From: Bugulina stolonifera
Lineage: Eukaryota; Bryozoa; Gymnolaemata; Cheilostomatida; Bugulidae
Reading direction: 5' to 3'
DNA length: 64,000 nt
Assembly (NCBI GenBank): GCA_935421135.1
Contig: OW285189.1
Span: forward strand, 6,717,072-6,781,071
Positions 27,383 through 38,416 of this stretch are shown here, in pieces. The notes beneath the pieces are model-generated. The model was not told where the DNA came from. It made no database searches and saw nothing but the letters and a program-made list of their open reading frames with translations. Position numbers and translations under genes: made by a program. Each line of letters opens with the position of its first letter. Position 1 is the stretch's first letter.

Positions 27383-29927
27383 ATAGATAGTCTACCATAG
27401 CGCTGCTCCTCCGTAACCAATAGCACTGCTTGATTGCTAGTGTGTTTCACTGAATATACTACGTAGTTACTGTATATTATGTATATGTATTACTGCTCTC
27501 TGATGTTATTGGCTGCTAAACAAATATTGTGACAAACCAACTAGATCATCCCCTTTTATTACAAGGGACTGTTCAATAGGTTTACTGTATAAAATATAAA
27601 TGGACAGCAATGAAATGTACACAAGGCAGCATTTATAATCTGTATTGTAAAGTATAAGTATGTAAACATTGGACATTACTATTAGCCTAAAGCTATTGTA
27701 ATATCAGCTTCTATTTGTTGTATCCAGGTTAGAATTAGATAAGAGAATTGTGCTGCTTTCATGTTTGAAAAGAATAAGCAATCTTCATCACAGAGTAAAT
27801 ATCAGAATCGACGATTAACAAACACCAACTTCTTGAGCTGGGCTTAGCTCTCGTAATCCTCTTTAATACATGGAGAACAACCCGGCAGCAGCAACATACA
27901 TTGTAGTAATGGCAGCACAACAGTAGTAATGGCAGTTGAACAGAGCGCACTGCCATCAACAAATCTACCAATCACCATCTCTCATGTTACACTCATCACC
28001 ATAACATAGCTGGACAGCAATGGGTATAGACATAATATCTATGTCTATTACTGCCATAAAATTTGTTTCGAATTATCTAGATTTTTAAAAAATTTTAAAA
28101 ACAGTAAATAAGAAACGTTTCTATGATTGGTAGCCTGGAAAGCCTTAGATATATAATTATACATGTATATATAAATAGTTAGGGCAGAAGTAATCCATTG
28201 GCAAACCAACTAGTTAATGTCAAATAAAACTAATCATAGCCATAGCCTGTGGTACTACTACCAACAGAAGTTTTAGTAGGGAAGGCACTCATTAGATGAC
28301 ACAGACTGGTCTAATAGCATGGGCTCCAGTTTGTTCATTACATAGCGTGAGGAATACAGCAAATGCTCATGCTATATAATCCGCTAGAGCGCAGATTGGT
28401 TTGAGATTTGAGTAGATGAGAGAGTGAAATAACCTTATAATAGTTTGTAAAATCAATACAAACAAACTGGCTTATATTTACATGTCCGCATCTTCAGGAG
28501 GAATTCAATAAGACCAGATATATCGGGGTGCTCAACCTTTTTGGGTTCAAGGCAGCAATAATGGTCCAAAATTGCAAAAAGCTATTTGAAATTAAATCTA
28601 CAACACACCTGAAAATGTTAAAATGATAGTGCGAGTCAACCAAGCTCAAAATTTTAAAAATCTACAAAATCTCATCGTAAACACAGCATGGGATTTATCA
28701 ATCTGCTCATAACTATCTATCCGACTCAAAGCTGGAGACGTTAGCAAAGAAAGTTTACATAGCTAGCGGTAACAAGTTACAGTTGCTCAAATCACGAAAC
28801 TTTTAGCTACCTGGATGCTTAGAGTCTATTTTCAATCGTCAGAACAGGTTTGCAACTTTCGCGCCTATACAAGTCAGTAGCATGTTTACTTTTAGTTTAT
28901 CACCGTTGAGAAAATGTTAGAATGTGAATAATTAAATAGTGAAAGTCAGAAGTCACACTCTGTAATGTCACAATACACACAGCACATCTAGTGTGAATTT
29001 TAACAATAGTTGGCAGGTTTCAATCAAATGAGAGTTGACTTCTCTTGTATATAATGTGCAATGATAAAACAAATCCCAGTAATAACAATGCTCTGGAGTA
29101 GGGAGTACACATTAGTTACCAGTCGTAGTCAGCAAAGGCAGGACATCTCCATAGATACAACAAGAAGCTGCAAAAATACTGTTTAACACAAAATTCCACA
29201 TAGCACTAATGAAATACAAATAGGCCTATTACTGCCAAGCCGCATGTTCTATATGCTATAATCGTCTTGGCTTAAGATTACCACTTTTTGAAAATAACCG
29301 TCACTCACCCTGTTATACGAAGGCTCTCGTGTCGCAAATCGGTGCAACGAATTGGCATTTTTGACAGCCATTGATTAACAAAGCGGAGTTTCGCTCAAAA
29401 CACAATACCAGAGCAGAGAATAGATATACAAACCAGCTGCTGTGCTAGTGCACTGGTGCCATACCTACGGCATACTGACAGCAATAGTTGATCCATATAG
29501 ATAGAGATGATAAGGGGTTGCCAAGAGATTACCGAGAGATAGGCTACTTGCAGACCGTGGAGTGTTTGGAGAAGTGAGTTGAAGTAGGGAAGATGATGCT
29601 ATAGCAGCAGAGATAAGAGGTGTGAAGTGTCAGCTAAGCTGATGTCAATAACCATACATTTGTACTAATTCCATAATATTCACTTGTAATTGCAAACAAA
29701 TACAGTCAGTAACTACCTGCTGAAGGACACAAGTGATTGATTCAGGCAGCTGATTGGACCACATGAGACATGGGGGAGGGGAGCAGCCCCAGTCTAACCG
29801 CTACAAAACTGTACGATAAACAGATGGACATATGTAATGATGTCATGTCCTTATGTAGTTAGGGCTAGGCTACATGGACGGTATCTGAGATAACAAATCA
29901 TCACAGAATTTTTGGAGTTGATAATGC
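27383..29927. other. Intergenic, upstream of FAM149
   Basis: Must contain the FAM149 promoter, but no box stands out. Around 28520 the text GGGTGCTCAACCTTTTTGG resembles the ends of some hAT-derived repeats; I could not find its partner end. Confidence 0.45.
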
Positions 29928-30470
29928 TAGGGCCACACTGACGCGATCTTTTGTGCGAATAGCGAATTTTGGCCAAAGGCGAATTCGCAAATCGCAAATG
30001 TTGTGCGAATTCGCGCAAAATTTGCGATTTCGCACTCGCTGATCTCAATCAGCTAATTCGCAAATCGCTAATTTGTGATTGGCCAATTTTTACTTGTCAC
30101 GTTACTGTCACGTGTTCAGAGTCACGGATTTTCAATCAATCATGAGTTTAAATTATAATATTGAAATATTTATTTTAACTGATGAATAGAATGACTACTT
30201 CCGTTTGCAAGAATTGTGCAAAACGAATGAAAGTAAGAATAAAATAATTATTCTATTTTAATTATATTTTTATTTTACATTTTTCGGAGTTCTAGTTCTG
30301 CAGTGAATGAGAAACGTGACCGGGGATAATAATTTTTGATCCCTCATTGGGTGAAATCAATGCGAATTCGCTTATAGCTTTTGCAGTGTGGCACGCTGGA
30401 TTATAATTTGCGAATTCGCATTTGGCCAAAATTCGCTATTCGTAAAAAAATTCGCGTCAGTGTGGCCTAA
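29928..30470. mobile_element. MITE with GCGAATT-rich inverted ends
   Basis: The left end TAGGGCCACACTGACGCGA and the right end (read in reverse) TTAGGCCACACTGACGCGA are inverted copies. Both continue through GAATAGCGAATTTTGGCCAA into GCGAATTCGC. The subterminal zones are packed with GCGAAT words. No protein is encoded. I could not decide the target duplication. Confidence 0.8.
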
Positions 30471-31539
30471 GCTTTACTCAACAAATACAAAAAAATTGTG
30501 AAAAAGAAGACAATTCCCTAGAATCACAAATTATTATTATCTGTTGCAATAAGTCACAATAAGCTCACAAAAATGTTTTGCTTATAAGGTTGTGTGACAG
30601 TATTGGGAAAAACCAGTCAAGTATGAGAACGTAATGAATTGTGTGCACACAACTCCAAAATAACTGCATTAGATACTGTTTTGTATATAGCCACAACTCC
30701 TATGTTCTGCTAATAATACTACTATACATGTATACAAAGACATAAAGGCTCATTCTTAGGGAAGCTTGGAATGTGGGAAACCAAGTAATTCACATGGAAT
30801 TTCTATATCTAGTGCATGTAGTTAGCTGGATGTCCTTTTAAAAACTAGCTAGTAGGTACAGCAATATCGTACACTTACATAGCTAAATCCATAGTCATAC
30901 ACCATATTATTCAGGTGACTAGGTAATTGGCCATGTGCCAAATTGTTTTAATTTTGTTTTGTTTTCTAATTAATACCAGAGTTGAAAGCACACAATGACC
31001 TGGTGAAAGGTAATAGAAAACTGCAATGAATGGAAATAAAATTTATGTGAAGGGTATATGCACTGTATTTATACTATGCACATTTACAGTGTAGAAGCCT
31101 AAGCTGAAACATAAGCTATTTAGTTAGTATTTACTGGAACTGTGCTAACATAACCATATAATTATATTTTCAGCCACTAATAGCAAAACTGCATGTAGAT
31201 ATATTGACATAATATTACATCTGGTATTAGGTGTAATTATATCTACTACTAATAAAGGTGTAATGCCCATGAACACATGTTGGTATAATAAACAGGCAGA
31301 AGCTGAAAATGACTGCAGCAGGTCCTAACCTCTTGGTTGGACATTCACCATGTCTCATTAATTTGGAGTTGTCATCCTGTTTATTTCTTGCTAATTACAA
31401 TAGTAGCAACAATATGTTTAATACTATATTGCATGACCTTGAGTTGAAACCTAAAAAAAGCTTCATTACTAATAGTAGATGCCCAATGGCAAAGTTAGTC
31501 AAGGGGCCACCACGGCTAGAGCTGGATACTATTATAGTC

Positions 31540-31700
31540 CGATATGGCATGGAGGGAAGACCTTCTTTGGGCCAACAATCTCCAGGTTATTGGTGGGACT
31601 CAAACCCACATCCTTGCAGATAACTTGCATCATCGCTGCAAGACTAGAGTGACTAGCGCAGACCACTCTCAAGTGAACACAAGGTAATCTTGATGCTATA
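31540..31700 (-). repeat. tRNA-like SINE head (candidate)
   Basis: On the minus strand, GGATGTGGGTTTGAGTCCCA matches a B box with its flanks. About 50 bp upstream, GTGGTCTGCGCTAGTCACTC resembles an A box. This fits a tRNA-derived SINE. No tail or target duplication was found. Confidence 0.4.
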
Positions 31701-32488
31701 ATAAGGTGGGCTGACAACTCCAACTAGACTATGCCAGTAACACACTGCCATCACTCCTATAGCACCATACACTAAATAAATGATCTAAACCAATAACTGA
31801 CAGGGCTTCCTGTTCCGACTTGCGTCAATGATCTCATGAAGCTCAAGGGCTATGAAATATATCCACATCAGTCAGGTGAGGATCAAGACTAAACTGAATG
31901 AAACAAGTTATTACACTCAAGATATACACTGCCTGTACTATCATACTATCACTTGGTCATAACTTGGATGATCTTGTAGTCAGTTGAGACTCACAGAAGG
32001 CCTAATCAAATGCTGATTACTTGATGACTAAACAGCATCCACATAAATTTGAGCAAAGAGATTTGCTAGAGTATATAATGTATAAGTATATGATAGCTTT
32101 TCTACATCCAACAAGCACATGAATGTATTTAGTTGCAGAAAAAACAATGCTGTATTCAGTGGCTGTTCATTCACCTGTGATATTTATCCTTGTCCTATTG
32201 TAACATATATTGTAATGTATCATATTATATTATATTCAAGAGTAATGCACATCCATTGTCTTGACCCCAGCTTATCGGATACTCCACTCTACTGTTTGCA
32301 AACAATCAGCAGCCATTCGTTTCGTCAGCAGTTACACATACTGCTTGGGGTGATAGTTGAACGAAAAGGTGACAGAGTGTTAAGAACTTTACTACTAATG
32401 TAGTTACTCAATGCAGTACTGTGATAGGCTATTACAGTCGGTAGCCGATTTCTGGATATTTGTGCGCCAAGTAAATCTATGAGAGAAT

Positions 32489-32533
32489 AATTTTACTGTA
32501 AGTTATAATCCAATTATAACTTACAGTAAAATT
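32489..32533. repeat. Perfect hairpin, 21-bp arms
   Basis: The arms at 32489-32509 and 32513-32533 are exact reverse complements separated by CCA. Key sequence is TTTTACTGTAAGTTATAA. It could be the remnant of a small fold-back element or a transcript hairpin; nothing decides between these. Confidence 0.85.
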
Positions 32534-32891
32534 GTACAAATACAAAAAAAATAATTGTTAATACTAAAATACGATGACAATGCTGAGACAACATTGATAC
32601 TAGACAAGGAACATCTGCGCCTAGTTGTGTTGTATGATGATCCTGTAGCTATAACAGGTACACATGACATTGTCAACTTTACAAAGTATTCTATGATAAA
32701 TGTAGCAGTACTTACACCTCCAGGTTGCCTGCAACTGACTTTCGTTTATATTTGCCGGTCATGGTCATAGTTTGCATCATAATGTAAGCTACTCAGATAG
32801 AGCATGGTGGGTGGGAGTGTCACATGTGGTTAACTCATTCACTAGGTAACGTCTGTCTGTAGACCTTTCCTGTAGGCAGATAGGGGGATTA

Positions 32892-32897
32892 TACAGC
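32892..32897. repeat. Target-site duplication, left (TACAGC)
   Basis: Direct 6-bp repeat matching 41412-41417 and immediately abutting the inverted repeats. Six base pairs is the length expected for Polinton integration. Confidence 0.85.
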
Positions 32898-33450
32898 AGT
32901 AGTATAGTCAGTGCAGATCTGCACAGACACCCGGTCATTTCCGCGTCTTATTAGCCCTAGATCCAAAAACTCCCCGGGCGGACGACCACCCCACCCGTCC
33001 TCTCGCCCCCTCCCTTTCCCTAAACCTCACTCTATGTGCAAAGCCCTAGAACCTACCCCCCGATCGCGGGTGGGGTTTCAAAAACCTCATCGGCTGTTCC
33101 GTAGAACCCAGTCTAAAGAGCAAACCCCTCGCCCGGTCCCACGGCTCGGGCGAGGGGGCGCGCGCGTACGCGCGCGCCCCCCCGCCCCGCGAACTCCACC
33201 CGTCCTCCCTCCACCCGTCCCCGCCCCTCCCCACCCCTCCCCACCCCTCCCCACCCCAAACCCCTCCGCCTCGCCCTCCGCCTCGCGGCGGTTCTCGTTC
33301 GCGAGTCCAGCCGTGGCCCCACGCCGCCCTCCCCCCGCCCATCCCCCGCCCCTCCCCCGCTCTCCCGCCCCAACGACCCGTCGCTACCCTCGCGGGCGGA
33401 CCGTCGGCTGGAGTAGGGTGAAGCGAAGGAAAATACGGGTTAGAGTAATG
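32898..33450. repeat. Left terminal inverted repeat (553 bp)
   Basis: Matches the right repeat in reverse nearly base for base, apart from one patch around 33160-33195 that differs by about 12 bp in length. The middle is very GC-rich, with CCCCACCCCT-type subrepeats and a CG alternating stretch. The long proline/arginine-rich frames across it are artefacts of composition. Confidence 0.92.
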
Positions 33451-33519
33451 ATAGGCTACATCCGTGCGGAGTGCCCGTGCAGAGTTTACGACGCTGACTA
33501 TACTACTATAAGAAACTTA

Positions 33520-33747
33520 CCGAGTGGTGGTGGTGCTTCCGGATGATTTCTTCGCCGGGGACTGTTGAGACTGAACTGGTTGGGGTGACACCGCACTCGC
33601 GCGCTCCTCCGTTCGAGCGCCCCCGGACCTTCGATGAAAGACTCGCGTCTTAACCCTCATTTTCCCCGGACCCTCCCCTAGGGAAATCACCCGTCCCCAT
33701 GACGAGTGGCGAGGGAAAGTGAAGGCGGTGGCTCTTCCGCGCTTCAA
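33520..33747 (-). CDS. Possible basic ORF or exon in the left arm (doubtful)
   Basis: A minus-strand open frame of about 75 codons that lacks an ATG at its upstream end; an internal ATG lies at about 33660. It is rich in Arg, Ser and Gln and ends in Thr codons at CTCG followed by GTAAGTTT, a good splice donor. It would therefore splice leftward through or out of the terminal repeat. I recognise no family. It may be the remnant of a lost gene of a larger ancestor, or chance. Confidence 0.25.
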
Positions 33748-33844
33748 ACCGTGGACTTCGCGAGGAGGTTAGCCGACGACATCATCGCTCGGAGGGGTAG
33801 AAATAGAAATAGATAAACGGGATAGATGGATGCTTGTCTTCTCA

Positions 33845-33909
33845 TTGCCATCATCATCACCATCATCATCATCATCATCATCATCATCACCATCACCATC
33901 ATCATCATC

Positions 33910-33952
<43 letters not shown>
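33845..33952. repeat. (ATC)n microsatellite in the left arm
   Basis: About 35 trinucleotide units, CATCATCAT with CACCAT interruptions. It makes a poly-Met open frame on the minus strand that is not a gene. Confidence 0.95.
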
Positions 33953-33954
<2 letters not shown>

Positions 33955-34303
33955 CAAATAGACCCGCCTCTACGATGATGTCGTTGACTCGCCACCAATT
34001 TCTTTGACCACCGCGTCCACTTTCCCCCGGGTAGCAAACTCCGATAGGGAGAGAGCGCATCGTGCGCGTGCGATGTCACCCCCCACCTACGAATGAAGAC
34101 AATAGAAGAAATGTGAACTGATAAGGGGTGAGTATGAGCGGAAGCTGCGCTAGTACCGTCTACCCCTTTGGTTTGGAGAGGTAAATGGTTTTTAATGTAT
34201 TAGCTAGTGTTTTATTGCTCGGTTTTAAGGCTACAACTGGTAAACCCTCCGTTTTGAGGACGGAGACCCCTTACAATAGAGAGTGAATGTGAAAAAAAAT
34301 TAT

Positions 34304-34305
<2 letters not shown>

Positions 34306-34350
<45 letters not shown>
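34306..34350. repeat. (TA)n run in the left arm
   Basis: About 22 TA units upstream of the duplicated leader. It may act as a melting or promoter element; that is only a guess. Confidence 0.9.
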
Positions 34351-34352
<2 letters not shown>

Positions 34353-34474
34353 AGGGTTATGATGCACTGTTCGTTTACTCTCCGATTTATCGAATGAAGT
34401 AGTCTCATCTCCGAGAACTCAGTACTAACATTCTATAGGACTCGTACTCACCCCGTCTTCGGAGGGCCAGCAAC

Positions 34475-34830
34475 AGAGTGAGAGTAAACAGAGACAGCTA
34501 CCTACTAGTCAGTGCGTGAACAGAGATGTCAACAAGTAGAACATAAGGTTAGTGTTAAATGGAGTAATTGGCAGCAATTGTGAAGTGTTTATTGTATAAA
34601 ATGCTATCAAGCTAAAAAATGACTCACACCCTACTGCTATATATTTTTATAAGGAGACTAAACAGAGACACCTACCTTCTAGCCAGCACATGATCAGCAG
34701 AGATGTCAACAAGTGAAAAAGAAGGTTAGTGCTAAATGAGGTATTTGGTAGCAATTGTGGATTGTTTATTGTTTATGTAGTGTGAAGTAAAAGAATAATA
34801 ACTTACACCCTACCATTTTTTTTTTATATG
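34475..34830 (+). repeat. Tandemly duplicated PolB leader (about 177-bp unit)
   Basis: Two diverged copies each contain AACAGAGACA, then AGAGATGTCAACAAGT, a GGTTAGTG splice donor and a TTGTTTATTG-type intron start, with the ATGs at 34526 and 34703. The first copy meets an in-frame stop just before its donor. The second stays open and can be spliced in frame to the polymerase. Confidence 0.75.
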
Positions 34831-37800
34831 GGGAGAGACCTCTCGTCAGGTCGAGCACACCTGTCAACTATGCGGTCTGGTTCTCAGAACAGCGTTTTCT
34901 CTAGACAGGCACACGAAGAGAATGCATGCACAGGCTCACCCGCACAAGTGCCCCGTTTGTGGCGGATGTTTTGATGGGAGGAGAAAGCTAGGTCATCACA
35001 TGAGGCGATTTCATAGCGAGGGTAAGGTGGAAAAAGATGAGGGAGGTGCAGAGAAGTTTGATGATGTTTTCTGGTCTAAACCGCCAACAGCTGAAGAGGG
35101 GGATGAGATGGGGGTGCTACTAGCCCGCTATTGGAGCTCCATCAGGTCCGCAATACACTCTCGTCCCGTGGAAGATATTCTCAATGTTCGAGTGTGGAGA
35201 GGGGAAGGTGAAGACGAAGGAGATGAAGAGGTGTGGACTAAGTTGAGAGCAATGTGGAAGAGAGTGCCTTGTACTGTGAAGATTAACTGTAGCGCTGGAG
35301 TCATCCTCGAGCATAAGACCAGTGGAGAGTTGCGCTACTTTCACTCATCGAGCAACAATGCCGCATTCTTCCCCAAACCAAGACTGATCAGAACAGAGAA
35401 TGAGATGAGAGAGTTTTGCGAATCTGTGCAGGAGCTCGACTTGAGAGAGAGGTCAGCACAAAGGAGACCGAATACCGCTTGGGCTTTACGTCACATTGCG
35501 AATCTGACATTCTACATCTATAAACTCCTAGAGATTGGCAAGGTGGGCGGTGTAGTGAGCAAACTCCCAGACTACATACTTAACAACCGACACGTGATAG
35601 CACTAGACGTAGACTTTTGGGCTAGAGGAGGTGCGCGTCCCTACTCAGACAACTTGTGTTTCTTCAGATGCTTGGCCATGATGTATGACTGTAACTGCGA
35701 CCAAAAGAAGGGATGTCGTTGCCGTCGCCCCTCTTGCACCACAACACATCGCTTGTTTAAACAATACATGAGACAAACTAAATCTTCTTCCCCACCCTCA
35801 TCAACTTTGTCAGACTTCCCCGGGGTGGACTCGAGTGATCTACTGGCCTTGGAAGATCATTTTGACGTATCTATAATAGTCTTCTGTCTAACTGATGAGG
35901 AGGTAGCTCCGATAGTTTGGTCATCCGGGGCACGAAACAAAGCCCATAAACTCTTCGTCAACATGTACGAAAAACACTTCAGCTGGATAAAGAATGTTGA
36001 TTCGTTTGCCAGATGTTTCACCTGCAAGCTGTGCGATAGCGCGTTTACACGCTTGTCCAGCCTACGACGACACAAGTGCTCGCCAGAAGAAGCATCGGTG
36101 TTCGTTTTCCCTGGTGGAACGTTTGGACCCCCGCCAACCATATTCACAAAACTCAAGCGAGTGGCGGGAATAGAGGTGGTGAACCCCGACCTCTTATACT
36201 ACCCCTACTATATCACCTATGATATCGAATGCTTCATGCCAAAAGACAACCTACCAACTAACACCACCACGATGACTTTTAGTGCAAGACACGAGCTACT
36301 GAGCATATCCGCGTGTTCTAACGTCCCTGGGTTTGAGCGAGCCAAGTGTTTTGTGAGGAGCGTCGACAGCAAGGATGGGACGAAGTGCATTCGTCAATTC
36401 GTCCAATACATAGCAAAGATTGCTGACGTGGCAGGAGATTTGTTCGGAGAAAGATTCCAGGATGTACGCGAGCGACTCTCTACCTTCCTCGCGGATCGGG
36501 CGGATAGAGAAGTGGCCTTTGCTGACGACAAGTTCTCTAACGTCTCGACTTACAGGGTGAAGTCCGGTCTCCCCGGATTAGAAAGAGAATTAGAACAGCA
36601 CATCTCCAGCGTTCCGGTGGTCGGCTTCAACTCGCAAAAGTATGACCTAAATATACTAAAGGGGCCTTTACTTCGCTCTCTACAAGAGGAGGAGGGAGAA
36701 GATTTTGTTTTCATCGTTAAGCGTGTTAACAGTATGTCCTGCGTGGAGAGTAGACGTTTTAGATTCCTTGACATATGCAACTTTATCGCACCAGGCTTCA
36801 ACTACTCAAAATACTTGAAGGCATTTGGCGTGTCAGAGAGTAAGGGATTCTTTCCTTACGACTGGGTAGATTCCCTGAGAAGGTTGGATCATCACGGACT
36901 CCCTCCCCGAGAGAGTTTTTTCAACTCGCTGACTCAGCAAGAATTGAGCCAGCAAGATTATCACCACTGTCAGCTCGTGTGGGAAAGAGAGAACATGGAA
37001 ACGTTCAGGGATTTCCTCATCTGGTACAACAACCTCGATGTGGCCCCATTCATCGAGGCCATTGCACGTCAGAGCTCTATCTATCGACAAAAGGGTATTG
37101 ATATGTTGAAATCTGCAATCTCGCTTCCAGGCTTGGCTATCAGATGGTTGTTTATGGAGGTGGAGGCCCGACCTTACGGCTACTCTCCTCCGCAAGCCGC
37201 TCTCCCGCTGCATAGGTTAATGTCTCTCCGAGGCGAACTTTGCAACTCACAACCCATATGTCTGTTCGATGAGGAGAGCAAAAGTCTGTACCACACTCTC
37301 CGTGATAACCTCGTGGGAGGGCCAAGCATCATCTTTCACAGACATCATGAAGTTGGAGTGACCTCTATTCGAGAGAAGATTTATGGCACATCCGCAAAAC
37401 CCTGTAGGTCCATTCTGGGAGTCGATGCCAACGCTCTCTACCTATACTGCATGATGGGGAATATGCCTACGGGTTATCCCAGGCGGAGGCTAGAGAGCCG
37501 AGGCTTTGCTCTGGAACCCGTTAAAAAGTTCAGCAAAGTGGCGCATGGATGGTTAGAGTTCCAATCGTGGAAGAGAGGAGAGGTCATCCTTCACCAACAG
37601 AATGGAGGAGAAATGAGGATAGGCTGTCACAACCTACCGGTGGATGGTTATAGCGAACAGAGTCGGACTGTGTACCAATTCCACGGTTGCTACTGGCACG
37701 GACACGAGTGCGAGCTAGGAGGGAATGGAAAAGGTGTCAGAAACATGACGAATGAAGAGCTCCGGGTGGACACTGCGAGGAAAGAAGATTACATCAAGGC

Positions 37801-38416
37801 TCTAGGCTATAAGCTCATCACCACTCGGGAGTGTGAGTGGGGAGCGCGAGTTCGTTCGGATGAAGAGGTTAGGACATTTCTCTCCGTCTTCTTTTCTTCT
37901 CTCTATCCAGAGAGGGGTTGTGTCAACCTCGATAAAATAATCAACAGTATTCGTAGTGGAGAGTACTACGGTTTAGTGGAGTGTGACATTTCCGTACCCG
38001 AAGAGCTAAAAGCGAAGTTCTCTGAGATGGCACCTATTTTCAAGAATATAAATGTGGGAAGAGAACACCTTAGCGAACACATGCGCGCTTTTGCCAAACA
38101 GAACGGATTCTTGAAGAGACCTCAGCGAATGCTCGTGGGGAGTCTTTTTGGCGAGCGAATCACACTACTCACCGATCTGGCTAGATGGTATCTAGATCAA
38201 GGTTTGATAATTACCAGGGTCTATCAGTTTGTTCACTTTATCCCACGAGCCGTCTTCAAAGACTTTGGTTCTTCGGTCTCAGACGCAAGGAGAGGGGGAG
38301 ATCTGGACCCTGATCTGGCCCTCTTGGCCAGCACCAGCAAGCTCGTTGGGAATTCAGCCTGTGAATCCGAAGCTTCCCGATGTGAATCCGAAGCCTCCCG
38401 ATGCATCCCGATGTGA
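34703..38416 (+). CDS. Family-B DNA polymerase, protein-primed type, truncated at motif B
   Basis: The main frame is 34922-38416 (1164 codons). A short first exon at 34703-34724, spliced at 34836, keeps the frame and adds a second zinc finger (CQLCGLVLRTAF...H) before the one at residues 10-31; residue numbers count from 34922. An OTU-like stretch has DNLCFFRCLAMM (Cys246) and a possible partner in NMYEKHFSW (His352). A further zinc finger lies near 368-386. The 3'-5' exonuclease motifs are DIE at 434-436, VGFNSQKYDLN (570-575) and YNNLD (702-706). Polymerase motif A is VDANALYLY (Asp835). A HGCYWHGH segment at about 921-928 is typical of Polinton-like polymerases. Motif B reads SKLVGNSA (Lys1140) and is then lost to minisatellite-encoded residues and a stop. 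Motif C and the thumb are missing, so polymerase activity is not expected. TATATATTTTTATAA about 60 bp before 34703 may be the promoter. Confidence 0.88.

Noticed and set aside
32911..33546. Long proline/arginine-rich open frame of 211 codons across the left terminal repeat, with a mirror frame at 40853-41398
   Set aside because: It follows from extreme GC content and the duplicated inverted repeat. There is no domain, and both frames cross non-coding repeat structure.
33744..34079. Open frame with a poly-Met run
   Set aside because: It is the ATC microsatellite read on the minus strand; nothing conserved surrounds it.
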